The translations under genes and the position numbers were made by a program. A stretch of DNA of 64,000 nt from Richelia sinica FACHB-800 (GTDB lineage: Bacteria; Cyanobacteriota; Cyanobacteriia; Cyanobacteriales; Nostocaceae), in assembly GCF_014698825.1 (NCBI RefSeq), contig NZ_JACJTT010000010.1, positions 62,001 through 126,000 of the forward strand, read 5' to 3'. Below the pieces are notes generated by a model. The model was not told where the DNA came from. It saw nothing but the letters and a program-made list of their open reading frames with translations, and made no database searches. Positions 8,684-17,550 of the stretch are shown here, in pieces. The first letter of the stretch is position 1; every line of letters starts with the position of its first letter.

Positions 8684-9388
8684 ATGTCTCAAAAAATTGT
8701 TGCTTTATTACCAATGAAAGCTAATAGTGAGAGGGTCAAAGGCAAAAATTTTAGATTAATGCATGATAAACCTCTGTTCCGTTGGATTTTAGATACTTTA
8801 CTTTCTATAAATGAAATTTCAGAAGTTGTGATTAATACGGATGCTCGAGAAATTTTATCTGCAAATCAATTGTTAGAATCAGACAGGGTGAGAATTAGAG
8901 ACCGTAAGCCTGAAATATGTGGTGATTTTGTGAGTATGAATTTGATATTAGCTGATGATGTTGCTAACGTTCCTGCTGATATTTATTTAATGACTCATAC
9001 AACTAATCCCTTGCTCAGTGCCACAACTATTCAAAATAGCCTTAAAGCCTTCTTAACTGCCCAAGAAAGTAGGGCGGCAGATTCTTTATTTACAGTTAAT
9101 CGCTTTCAAACTAGATTTTATACGAAAGATGGTGTTCCCATTAACCATAATCCTGAGAAATTAATTAGAACACAGGATCTTGAACCTTGGTATGAAGAAA
9201 ATTCTAATTTGTATATTTTCACCAAGGAAAGCTTTCAATCAACACAGGCAAGAATAGGTAAAAAACCATTGATGTTTGAAACACCTCGTTTAGAGTCTAT
9301 TGATATTGATGACCAGGATAGCTGGAATTTAGCAGAAGCAGTTGCTAAACACCTCAAAGTATCTGCGGCTTCAGGGGGAAACCTATGA
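8684..9388 (+). CDS. CMP-sugar synthetase-like cytidylyltransferase (acylneuraminate/KDO type)
   Basis: Likely activates an acid sugar or related compound with CTP. The N-terminus IVALLPMKANSERVKGKN is the nucleotide-binding loop of the NeuA/KdsB family. Further family features are the INTDAREI segment, the MTHTTNPLLSATTI segment and the C-terminal ESIDIDDQDSWNLAEA, which supplies magnesium-binding aspartates. At 234 residues it is a single-domain enzyme. It overlaps the next gene by 4 bases, implying translational coupling with the dehydrogenase. No NeuB, KdsA or sugar epimerase of sialic acid pathways lies nearby, so the substrate is open and should not be assumed to be sialic acid. Confidence 0.85.
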   Translation: MSQKIVALLPMKANSERVKGKNFRLMHDKPLFRWILDTLLSINEISEVVINTDAREILSANQLLESDRVRIRDRKPEICGDFVSMNLILADDVANVPADIYLMTHTTNPLLSATTIQNSLKAFLTAQESRAADSLFTVNRFQTRFYTKDGVPINHNPEKLIRTQDLEPWYEENSNLYIFTKESFQSTQARIGKKPLMFETPRLESIDIDDQDSWNLAEAVAKHLKVSAASGGNL

Positions 9389-10317
9389 AAGTTCTGGTTA
9401 CTTGTCCACCAATGATTGGAGCAATTGAGCGATTTGAACCTCTATTTGCAGCTAAAGGAATAGAAGTTAATTGTCCTTCAGTTATACAAACTTTATCTGT
9501 AGAAGAATTAAAGAAGTTAGTTCCTCAATATGATGGTTGGATTATAGGTGATGATCCAGCTAATAGAGAAGTGTTTGCTGCTGGTAAAGCTGGAAATCTC
9601 AAAGCAGCTGTTAAATGGGGAGTGGGTGTAGATAATGTTGATTTTAAGGCAGCCCAAGAATTACAGATCCCAATTACTAATACACCTAGAATGTTTGGTG
9701 GTGAAGTAGCGGATATTGCTGTAGGGTATGTAATTGCATTAGCACGGCAAACCTTTGTAATTGACCGAGGTGTAAGAGCAGGACAATGGCCTAAACCTTC
9801 AGGAATTTCACTGGCTAATAAAAAAGTCGCTCTGGTAGGATTTGGTGATATTGGTAAAAATACGGCCAAACGCCTTTTAGCCTTTGATATGCAAATTACT
9901 GCCTATGATCCATATTTTCAACCAGCCTTAGGACTAGAATCTGTTGAATCTGCTGTTTGGCCTAAAAAGCTAAGTGAGGCTGATTTTATTATCTTGACTT
10001 GTGCTTTAACGCAAAACAATAGACATTTAATAAATTCAGAGACTTTAGCTCAAGCTAAACTAGGCGTACGTATTGTGAATGTGGCAAGGGGTCCATTGAT
10101 TGATGAGGTAGCTCTAGCTGAAGCATTGGCCTCTGGGTATGTACATTCAGTAGCATTAGATGTTTTTGAAGAAGAGCCACTATCTGCAAATTCGCCGTTA
10201 CGAAAATTTGAACGGTGTATATTTGGTTCTCATAACGCCTCTAACACAGTAGATGCTGTTCATCGTGCCAGTGAACGAGCGATCGCTCTTTTGTTTGAAT
10301 TTCTGGGAGTCAATTAA
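9385..10317 (+). CDS. D-isomer-specific 2-hydroxyacid dehydrogenase
   Basis: NAD-dependent oxidoreductase of the phosphoglycerate dehydrogenase superfamily. The Rossmann motif VALVGFGDIGKNTAKR lies at about residues 150-165. The catalytic arginine is in VNVARGPLID, the glutamate in LDVFEEEPL, and the histidine in FGSHNASN. There is no C-terminal ACT domain, so it is not a regulated biosynthetic SerA. ATG-TGA overlaps tie it to the cytidylyltransferase before (4 bases) and the SDR after (1 base). The tight trio suggests a dedicated small-molecule pathway that feeds the polymer, oxidising or reducing a 2-hydroxy or 2-keto acid. Confidence 0.88.
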   Translation: MKVLVTCPPMIGAIERFEPLFAAKGIEVNCPSVIQTLSVEELKKLVPQYDGWIIGDDPANREVFAAGKAGNLKAAVKWGVGVDNVDFKAAQELQIPITNTPRMFGGEVADIAVGYVIALARQTFVIDRGVRAGQWPKPSGISLANKKVALVGFGDIGKNTAKRLLAFDMQITAYDPYFQPALGLESVESAVWPKKLSEADFIILTCALTQNNRHLINSETLAQAKLGVRIVNVARGPLIDEVALAEALASGYVHSVALDVFEEEPLSANSPLRKFERCIFGSHNASNTVDAVHRASERAIALLFEFLGVN

Positions 10318-11054
10318 TGCCCAAAAACGTATTGATTACAGGAGCAAATGGTGGTATCGGGAAAGCTCTATGTCGTAGTTTTAAAGAAACTGGCTATTTT
10401 GTAATCGCTTCTGACCTAGTTGCAGGTAGTTGTATCTGTGATGTTTTTATTCAAGCTGATATACAAGCTCTTTGTACTAACCTTAAATATCAAACAGATT
10501 TTCTGGATAAAATACGCAGTGCCTTAGGTAATAATGGTCTTTTTGCCTTGATTAACAATGCTGCTATTCAAATTCTTGGCTCCACTGAAGAAGTTCAAAT
10601 CAACCATTGGCGACAAACTTTAGATACGAATTTAATAGCACCTTTTCTGCTCATTCAAGGATTACTACCAGAACTAAAATTGTCTGGAGGATCTGTAGTT
10701 AATATTGCTAGTGTTCACGCTATTAGTACCAAGCCTGGCTTTATTTGTTATGCTACTAGCAAAACAGCGTTAGTCGGTTTGACAAAGGCTATGGCAGTTG
10801 ATTTAGGAAACAAAGTTAGAATCAATGCCATTTGTCCTGGTGCAACAGCAACACCGATGCTATTGGCTGGGTTTGAGGGTAAAGATGAGGCTTTTCAACA
10901 ACTATCAAAAATGCATCCTCTAGAAAGAATTGCTCAACCAGAAGAAGTGGCTCAGGTCGCATTATTTTTGGTGTCTTCCCAAGCAAGCTTTATTACTGGA
11001 GCATCTATAAATGTCGATGGAGGTATTGGGGTACGACTTCATGATCCAGTCTAA
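10317..11054 (+). CDS. short-chain dehydrogenase/reductase
   Basis: Classical SDR of 245 residues. The cofactor motif VLITGANGGIGKALC is at the N-terminus, NNAA is in the middle, and the catalytic serine (VNIASVHA), tyrosine and lysine (YATSK) are present, followed by the PGATATPM loop and GASINVDGG near the end. An acidic residue at the end of beta-2 (ASD) points to NAD(H) preference. Its start codon overlaps the stop of the preceding dehydrogenase, so the two are translationally coupled. Substrate unknown; the context suggests a keto-sugar or keto-acid intermediate of the CMP-linked precursor. Confidence 0.88.
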   Translation: MPKNVLITGANGGIGKALCRSFKETGYFVIASDLVAGSCICDVFIQADIQALCTNLKYQTDFLDKIRSALGNNGLFALINNAAIQILGSTEEVQINHWRQTLDTNLIAPFLLIQGLLPELKLSGGSVVNIASVHAISTKPGFICYATSKTALVGLTKAMAVDLGNKVRINAICPGATATPMLLAGFEGKDEAFQQLSKMHPLERIAQPEEVAQVALFLVSSQASFITGASINVDGGIGVRLHDPV

Positions 11055-11181
11055 TTACATATGAATCAAATTAAAACATCCTCTTGGTAAATATATTAAT
11101 TATGCGGACATAGCAAAATTTTATATTAATATATATAGGTTTAGACAAGGCAGTGATAACATTAACTACTGAGAATTATCA

Positions 11182-11958
11182 ATGATGACAAAAATAAATT
11201 TAATAGATATTGGTTCAGTGGGTGGATTTGATATTCCCTGGAGTTTTAATACAGATAAGATAGAATACAGTTTAAGTTTCGAGCCTAATGACCAGCCTAT
11301 ATTAAATAGTAAAAATTTACGCTATAATAGCGCTATTTGGAATTTTGACGGTGAAGCAAATTTTTATGTCTCAGGACATAATGGCACTGGTTCTTCATTA
11401 CTCAAACAAAACTTCACTTGGGTTAATAATAATTTTGATGCTATTAAAAATAATGGCAACAAAAAGTTAAATCAATCATGGTTTGAACGCTCAAAAATTA
11501 CCAATGAATTTAAATGTCAGGTTAAGAAATTGGATACTGTTTTGAGTGAAATTCATGCAGCAATTGGAGAAGATATTAAATTTCATTTCTTGAAAAGTGA
11601 CACCCAAAGTGGAGAATATTACGTACTCGAAGGTGCAGAAAATTTTTTAAAAACTGATTGTCTTGGACTAGAGTTAGAATTATATCGTTATCCTTTATAT
11701 GAAAATATAATCCTTGAACAAGAAGTAAAAGATTATTTACGTAGTTTAGGTTTTTTTGTAGCTGGTTGGACTGGTTATAAAAACTCTTTTGAGTCTCAAG
11801 CAGACTATTTATTCTTGAAAAAAGAGGCAAAAAATCAGGAAGAACAAAACATCATTGATTTAATTAAAGAAGTTTATAAACCTCAAAGAGGAGGAATTAT
11901 TAAACATAGAAGCCTGCTCCAAAAGGTAACTGCTAAATTGAAAATGAACCTAAAGTAA
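11182..11958 (+). CDS. FkbM-family methyltransferase
   Basis: Probably an S-adenosylmethionine-dependent O-methyltransferase acting on a sugar of the polymer. The N-terminus INLIDIGSVGGFD resembles the SAM-binding beta-1/loop, and LSFEPNDQ gives the acidic end of beta-2. The later segment FHFLKSDTQSGEYYVLEGAENFL is the diagnostic FkbM pattern (a variant of LKiDtqGaE..vL.G). At 258 residues it is of usual length. Two adjacent ATG codons start the gene; I keep the first. It follows a 127-base AT-rich gap and precedes the flippase by 5 bases. Confidence 0.75.
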   Translation: MMTKINLIDIGSVGGFDIPWSFNTDKIEYSLSFEPNDQPILNSKNLRYNSAIWNFDGEANFYVSGHNGTGSSLLKQNFTWVNNNFDAIKNNGNKKLNQSWFERSKITNEFKCQVKKLDTVLSEIHAAIGEDIKFHFLKSDTQSGEYYVLEGAENFLKTDCLGLELELYRYPLYENIILEQEVKDYLRSLGFFVAGWTGYKNSFESQADYLFLKKEAKNQEEQNIIDLIKEVYKPQRGGIIKHRSLLQKVTAKLKMNLK

Positions 11959-11963
11959 CTATA

Positions 11964-13439
11964 TTGCTAAGGGAATCAAAAAATTTGCAAAAACTTCTGT
12001 ATAGAATTTGGCATTCTCCAACTTTAATGACCTGGGCAAGTTTTACGGCAAAATCGCTCAGTTTAGTCTTGGTTATACCCCTTATTTTAACACGGTTAAG
12101 CACTGAAGAAATAGCATTGTGGTATCTTTTTGGCACCATTATTGGGTTACAGCTTTTAGCAGATGTTGGCTTTAGTCCTACATTTTCCCGTGTAATTGCT
12201 TATGGTATGGGAGGTGCAAGTAAAAGCGATATAAAAGACTTTCGGAATATTAAACCAATAATTGATCCCAAGCAACCCAACTGGAAGACAATAGAATTAA
12301 TTTGCTCAACAATGCGAGCAGTATACTTGCGCTTAACAGGTATTTTAATTTTTTTACTAGCCACCTTTGGAACTTGGGCATTAGTTAAACCAATTTCTGT
12401 CACTAATGACTTAACCTCTGCTTGGATAGCTTGGGTGGTTATTTTAGTAGTTTCTACAGTTTCTCTATTAGGTAACTCTTACAGTTCTTATCTTCAGGGC
12501 GTAAATCAAATTGCCCTACTTCGGCGATGGGAGGCTTTAACCTCTCTAGGTTCCATTATCACCAGCGTTTTAGTTTTATTGCTTGGTGGTCGTTTACTAG
12601 CACTTGTGATCGCTAATCAAATATGGCTAATCATAAACTTTCTCCGCAACCGATGGTTATGCCAAATTGTAGAAGAGGGACGTTTCCAGAAATTCAGTAG
12701 TCATGAATTTGATCAAACAGTTTTTAGAGGAGTATGGTCAAGTGCTTGGCGTAGCGGTGTAGGCGTATTTATGGGTTACGGTCTAGTGCAACTCAGTGGT
12801 ATCTTTTATGCTCAAGTTTCCTCTGCATCAGAAGTTGCATCATACTTATTAGCCCTAAAACTTATCCAAGTTATTACTCAATTTTCTCAAGCCCCTTTCT
12901 ACAGCAAAATTCCCATGATGGCACGCTTGCGTTCTGAAGGCAATTTAGAAAAGCAAGTTAGTGTAGCTAAAAGAGGTATGATCTTATCGTACTGGACTTA
13001 TATTATCGGGTTTATTGGATTAGGAATTTTAGCAACACCTTTACTGAACTTAATTGGTAGTAATACTGCATTTATCAATCCCTTGCTATGGAGTTTAATG
13101 GGATTGAGTAATTTTACTCATCGCTATGGCGCTATGCACATACAGTTATATAGTACCACTAATCATATTATATGGCACATTGCTGATGGGGTATCTGGTT
13201 TAATTTACCTTACTATTAGTTTAATGACGTTTAAACTAATTGGTATATATAGTTTTCCTTTGGGAGCTTTGTGTGGTGACTTAGGGTTTTATTGCTGGTA
13301 TTCTGCCAAACACTCTTACCAATCTTTAGGTGTGACCTTTTGGTCTTTTGAACAATCAGTAACTTTAATTCCTTTTATAACTATGTTAACTTATTTTGCT
13401 GTAACTTTAATAATGTCTACCAATATCAATTGGATGTGA
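11964..13439 (+). CDS. polysaccharide flippase (Wzx/MOP-type)
   Basis: Integral membrane protein with 12 or so hydrophobic segments across 491 residues, consistent with a flippase that turns the lipid-linked repeat unit to the periplasmic face. The first membrane helix begins near residue 25 with a helical amphipathic lead-in. I use the TTG start because it sits 5 bases after the preceding stop and keeps that lead-in; an in-frame ATG at 12027 would remove 21 residues. Placement between glycosyltransferase-type genes and the polymerase supports the role. Family identity is inferred from topology and context. Confidence 0.75.
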   Translation: MLRESKNLQKLLYRIWHSPTLMTWASFTAKSLSLVLVIPLILTRLSTEEIALWYLFGTIIGLQLLADVGFSPTFSRVIAYGMGGASKSDIKDFRNIKPIIDPKQPNWKTIELICSTMRAVYLRLTGILIFLLATFGTWALVKPISVTNDLTSAWIAWVVILVVSTVSLLGNSYSSYLQGVNQIALLRRWEALTSLGSIITSVLVLLLGGRLLALVIANQIWLIINFLRNRWLCQIVEEGRFQKFSSHEFDQTVFRGVWSSAWRSGVGVFMGYGLVQLSGIFYAQVSSASEVASYLLALKLIQVITQFSQAPFYSKIPMMARLRSEGNLEKQVSVAKRGMILSYWTYIIGFIGLGILATPLLNLIGSNTAFINPLLWSLMGLSNFTHRYGAMHIQLYSTTNHIIWHIADGVSGLIYLTISLMTFKLIGIYSFPLGALCGDLGFYCWYSAKHSYQSLGVTFWSFEQSVTLIPFITMLTYFAVTLIMSTNINWM

Positions 13440-13443
13440 GTAA

Positions 13444-14241
13444 ATGAACGAGATTAATCCACTCTTAAATCAAAAACCAACAATTAACCCCTATCTTTAC
13501 GCTGCATTTTCAATTTGGAATCGATTAAAGTGGGATTTATATCCTGAATCCTGGAAATCACGCTCAAAATTGAAAAATTGGCAAAATAAATACGCTGACC
13601 ATAAAGCAGTAATTCTTTGCAATGGACCAAGTCTGTTGAAAAGTGATCTTTCATTACTAGATAATGTATTTACTTTTGGTTTAAACAAAATTAATTTACT
13701 TTTTGCAAAATCCAGTTTCAGAACATCTTGTATTGTTGCAGTTAATCGGTTTGTTATAGAACAGAATGCAGATTTTTATAATCAGACTGACATTCCTTTG
13801 TTTTTAGATAGTAATGCCATCAAATGTGTTAAACCACGTTCTAATATTAGTTTCTTGCATTCTTCTCCACAACCGAAGTTTGCGATGGACTGTTCTATGA
13901 GTATTTTTCAAGGATACACAGTTACTTTTGTGGCTATGCAATTAGCTTTTCATATGGGTTTTACAAAAGTAGCATTGATAGGCTGTGATCATAATTTTGC
14001 AGTCAAGGGACCAGCAAATATGACTGTTGTTGCAGGGAATAAAGATGACAGCCATTTTGACCCCAATTATTTTGCAGGAGGCATGAAGTGGCAACTTCCT
14101 GATTTATTACGTAGTGAAGTGTTTTATGCTTTAGCAAGGGATGTATTTGAAGCTCATGGTAGAATGATTTTTAATGCCACAGAGGGAGGAAATCTGAATA
14201 TTCTACCCAGGATTTCCTTACAGGAATTTATTAATAGTTAA
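13444..14241 (+). CDS. MptE/DUF115-like protein, possible nonulosonate transferase-like enzyme
   Basis: A 265-residue protein with the motif AVILCNGPSLLKSDL (about residues 55-70), a GLNK segment, a GCDHNF segment and a terminal NATEGGNL. These match the 6-hydroxymethylpterin pyrophosphokinase MptE-like/DUF115 fold. That fold also includes flagellar motility accessory factors and resembles the GT42 sialyltransferases with their NGPSL loop. Lying in a polymer locus with a CMP-sugar synthetase-like gene, a role as a CMP-sugar-dependent transferase is attractive but unproven. It starts 4 bases after the flippase stop, so it is in the same transcript. Confidence 0.6.
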   Translation: MNEINPLLNQKPTINPYLYAAFSIWNRLKWDLYPESWKSRSKLKNWQNKYADHKAVILCNGPSLLKSDLSLLDNVFTFGLNKINLLFAKSSFRTSCIVAVNRFVIEQNADFYNQTDIPLFLDSNAIKCVKPRSNISFLHSSPQPKFAMDCSMSIFQGYTVTFVAMQLAFHMGFTKVALIGCDHNFAVKGPANMTVVAGNKDDSHFDPNYFAGGMKWQLPDLLRSEVFYALARDVFEAHGRMIFNATEGGNLNILPRISLQEFINS

Positions 14242-14299
14242 ATTCAAATTATCAGAAAAATAATTCTTAATTTGTGCATTAACAAGGAAAAAATAAGGA

Positions 14300-15598
14300 A
14301 TGAGTTTTGCTATTGTTATATGCAGTATTCTTTTATTACAAATTCCCAATCTCTTGCCATCTAACTACAGTGGAATAGCAAAAGTTGTAGTATTAATTCC
14401 ATTTTGGTCATTTATTAGTATTACTTTTTCTTCACACTTATTAACTCCTGCTAATTTTAAGCAAAAAGTAAAGCTTCATAAACAAAGATTTTGGGCATTT
14501 GTTGTATTTATACTTTTTTTGGTTTTTGCAATTTTAAGAAGCTATGCAGGCATTAGCTCTAGTATATATGAATTATTTGAACTGATAACTATTATTAGTT
14601 TTGGTTTTGCCGCATTCTTGTATAACCAAAATAAGTATTCAAGCCACAAATTGGTCATGGCTATTTGTTACTCCATACCCGTTTATGTGGTTGCTAATGT
14701 ATTATTAAGCGTAGCAGGGATCAATCCTTCCCCAGAAAAAATTGCTGGTCTATATGGTACTGCAACTACACAAAGTAGTTATTTTTTAACAATATTAGGT
14801 CTTCAATCTCACAGGGTACTGTTTCCATTAGCTAGTGGTATCAATTCTTTTGGTGTTGCTGCGGGAGCATCATTATTATTGGGAATTGCTATGTTTTTGG
14901 AGGAGAAAAAGTATATTTTTAAAAAAATAATTGCATTATTTATAACCTTGTTTGGTCTATACGCATCATTGATGTGTGATTCCAGAGGACCATTATTTAT
15001 GTCTTTTTTATCATTATTGTTTATGAAAATTGCAATTAGCAAAACTAGAGGTTTGGTTCCTTACCTGATAGTGTTAACTCCTTTATTTTTAATTTTGTTC
15101 TCTTTATTTATTGCAACTGTAGACATCCCATTTGTAGAGGTTTTGTCCCGTAATCCATCATCCCAAGTTTTGACAGGTAGAGAAGTAATTTGGAATAGTG
15201 CTATTCAGGAATTATCACATTTTTCCCTCAACCATTTACTAGGCTTTGGTATTTATGGTCAAGCAGCTTCTTCTGTATCTGCTAATTATTCTGATATTTT
15301 TGAGAAACGTTATGCAATCAATCCAGAGTTAGCTTCTTTGCACAATGCACAGTTGCAGTATATTATAGATATAGGTTACATAGGTCTTTTTTCGTTTATT
15401 ACTACTTACATACTCACAATTAAAAAATTAATTAAATCTGCAAATAATTTTCAATCAGGCTCTAATAATGCCATTGTATTATTAACATATTTTTCTTTTG
15501 CTGGTGCTTTTGAAGTTACTAATACTATTTATTCGGCTGAAACATTTCCGATTTTTATATGGCTGGTAGTTGCCAGTTTAAATACACGCGATATTTAA
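14300..15598 (+). CDS. O-antigen ligase/polymerase-type membrane protein (Wzy-like)
   Basis: A 432-residue protein with about ten to twelve membrane segments and one larger loop at about residues 280-345. The loop holds LTGREVIWNSAI, the LLGFGIYG segment and HNAQLQYIIDIGYIG, the pattern of the Wzy_C/O-antigen ligase family. It likely polymerises repeat units on the periplasmic side of the plasma membrane. Its base composition is visibly AT-rich, like its neighbours downstream. Ligase and polymerase roles cannot be told apart from sequence. Confidence 0.8.
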   Translation: MSFAIVICSILLLQIPNLLPSNYSGIAKVVVLIPFWSFISITFSSHLLTPANFKQKVKLHKQRFWAFVVFILFLVFAILRSYAGISSSIYELFELITIISFGFAAFLYNQNKYSSHKLVMAICYSIPVYVVANVLLSVAGINPSPEKIAGLYGTATTQSSYFLTILGLQSHRVLFPLASGINSFGVAAGASLLLGIAMFLEEKKYIFKKIIALFITLFGLYASLMCDSRGPLFMSFLSLLFMKIAISKTRGLVPYLIVLTPLFLILFSLFIATVDIPFVEVLSRNPSSQVLTGREVIWNSAIQELSHFSLNHLLGFGIYGQAASSVSANYSDIFEKRYAINPELASLHNAQLQYIIDIGYIGLFSFITTYILTIKKLIKSANNFQSGSNNAIVLLTYFSFAGAFEVTNTIYSAETFPIFIWLVVASLNTRDI

Positions 15599-15659
15599 GC
15601 GCATTTTTTATTAAAAACCATGATCTACAAATTGCAAGTTGAATATTAATATTAAAAAT

Positions 15660-16442
15660 ATGGAAAATCTATATCCCCAAGTCCAAGTTGATGTTATTAC
15701 AATTGTGAAAAATTGTAGTGATGTAATTCTCCAAACATTATCCAGTGTTAGTAGCCAAACTTATGAATACATAAACCACATTATTATTGATGGTAAATCA
15801 ACAGATAATACAAAAATATTAATAGATAGTTTTAAACACAATAAGAATGTTAATGTATACGAGCAAGATGGTCACGGAATTGCCAATGCCTTTAATAATG
15901 GATTAAGACAATCCCAAGGAGAAATAGTGATTTTTTTAAATGCTGGTGACTCATTTATAGATGAAAATGTATTGTCAAAAGTAGTAGATTCTTATATTAA
16001 AGAAAAATGGTTGTGGTCTTTTGGAGAAACAATATCAGTTAGCAAAAAGAAGCTACTCAAAAGATATATTAAACAATACAAAACCTGGTCAAATGAATAT
16101 TTACTGTATGGCAATCCTATGTGTCATCAATCTACATTTTATTCTCGCCATATTTTAAACCAAATAGGACTATATAATGAAAATTTGAAACTAGGTATGG
16201 ATTATGACTTCAATATCCGAGCATCTTTAACCCGTTCACCATTTCTTCTTTATTTCCCTATTTCCTATTATGATACATCAGGTGTATCATCTATACGTGT
16301 CTTTAGGAGTTTTCGGACAGCAAGGAAAATACGTAATCTCTATTTTCCCTTAAGCATTACTAAAAATTTCCTGATTGATAGCATCTCTTTTGCCAAGGCA
16401 ATTAAGAGATTTATTATGATACCTATAAAACTTTTATTTTGA
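15660..16442 (+). CDS. family 2 glycosyltransferase (WcaE-like)
   Basis: GT-A glycosyltransferase of about 260 residues. The motifs are VDVITIVKNCSDVI at the N-terminus, IIDGKSTDNT for the nucleotide-binding aspartate, EQDGHGIANAFNNGL, and IVIFLNAGDSF in the position of the metal motif. A basic, hydrophobic C-terminal tail may hold it at the membrane. I choose the ATG at 15660; a TTG 21 bases upstream is in frame but has no better ribosome binding site. Its stop lies 5 bases before the ATG of the next glycosyltransferase. Donor and acceptor unknown. Confidence 0.85.
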   Translation: MENLYPQVQVDVITIVKNCSDVILQTLSSVSSQTYEYINHIIIDGKSTDNTKILIDSFKHNKNVNVYEQDGHGIANAFNNGLRQSQGEIVIFLNAGDSFIDENVLSKVVDSYIKEKWLWSFGETISVSKKKLLKRYIKQYKTWSNEYLLYGNPMCHQSTFYSRHILNQIGLYNENLKLGMDYDFNIRASLTRSPFLLYFPISYYDTSGVSSIRVFRSFRTARKIRNLYFPLSITKNFLIDSISFAKAIKRFIMIPIKLLF

Positions 16443-16447
16443 TCATT

Positions 16448-17518
16448 ATGACTCTATCATATACAGAAAAATATCCAACCCTAACAGTAGCAATTCCGAC
16501 TTACAATGAAGCTACTAATATAGAAAGTTTAATTAAAGGTTTTTTATCTACCAATTATCCTAATTTAATAGAATTGTTCGTTGCTGATGGTGGTAGCACA
16601 GATGGAACACAGGATATAGTTAAAAGATTAGAGTTAGAAGATAATAGAGTTAAATTAATACATAATCCTTTAAAAATTCAATCGGCAGGATTAAATTTAA
16701 TTTTAAATCAATGTAGTGGAGAAATTTTCCTGAGAGCAGATGCTCATTCGGAATATGCGGACGACTATATTGAAAAATGCGTCGAAATTTTATTATTTTC
16801 TCAAGCTTTGAATGTAGGTGGAGCGCAACGCTTTGTTGCCAAAACCAATTTTCAGTCTGCGGTAGCTATAGCTACTAAAAGTATCTTGGGAAGTGGAGGG
16901 GCAAAATATCGAAATCCTGAATATGATGGTTATGCTGATACTGTTTATATAGGATGTTTTTGGAAACAAGCATTGCTTGATGTTGGGGGATTTGATACCA
17001 CACAAATTACAAATCAAGATGCTGAGTTGAATCAAAAGTTACTCAGAAAAAATGAAAAAGCTATTTATATAAGTTCAAAAATTCGTGTTTGGTATTATCC
17101 AAGAGAAAATTGGAAATCCTTATGGATTCAATATTTTAAATATGGACGTGGCCGATATATGACAACTACTAAACACTATTTCAAATCTCAAGTTAGAGGC
17201 AATTTGCCCTTTATAACAATAGCGACGACAGTAAGTTTGCTTTTAATTGATTTGTTATTACCCCAAGTCAATCTGCATATAGAAATATTAATTGTGATAG
17301 GAATTTTGTTAACTTTTTTAGAAAGCTTACGAACAAATTTAAAAATTAATGATAAATTTGATATGGAAATTTGGCGTGGAGATAAAAATAAGATACCTTC
17401 TTTTCTAAATCGCTGGTTTGGTTGTGAAGTTGTTTTATTAACTATGTCACTAAGTCATGCTTGTGGTTATGCTTATCAGCTAATTAGGCATAGGCTATTG
17501 GGTGTAACAGGTTGGTAA
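16448..17518 (+). CDS. membrane-associated family 2 glycosyltransferase (ExoA-like)
   Basis: Shows the GT-A signature VAIPTYNEATNIESL, ADGGSTDGT, the metal motif LRADAHSEY, and the acceptor/base motif ITNQDAELN. Two hydrophobic segments near the C-terminus (about residues 250-290) fit the succinoglycan ExoA-type membrane-anchored transferases. I use the ATG at 16448; a TTG three codons earlier overlaps the preceding stop. The length of about 356 residues is usual for the group. Part of the exopolysaccharide operon. Confidence 0.87.
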   Translation: MTLSYTEKYPTLTVAIPTYNEATNIESLIKGFLSTNYPNLIELFVADGGSTDGTQDIVKRLELEDNRVKLIHNPLKIQSAGLNLILNQCSGEIFLRADAHSEYADDYIEKCVEILLFSQALNVGGAQRFVAKTNFQSAVAIATKSILGSGGAKYRNPEYDGYADTVYIGCFWKQALLDVGGFDTTQITNQDAELNQKLLRKNEKAIYISSKIRVWYYPRENWKSLWIQYFKYGRGRYMTTTKHYFKSQVRGNLPFITIATTVSLLLIDLLLPQVNLHIEILIVIGILLTFLESLRTNLKINDKFDMEIWRGDKNKIPSFLNRWFGCEVVLLTMSLSHACGYAYQLIRHRLLGVTGW

Positions 17519-17550
17519 GTCTAGTTCCATTATTAATGGAGTAAATAATT

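Noticed and set aside
8684-11054. Sialic acid biosynthesis operon
   Set aside because: Only the cytidylyltransferase resembles that pathway; no NeuB, NeuC or sialic acid O-acetyltransferase is present.
16439-16447. TTG start for the ExoA-like glycosyltransferase
   Set aside because: It overlaps the previous stop codon and an ATG three codons later gives a normal N-terminus.
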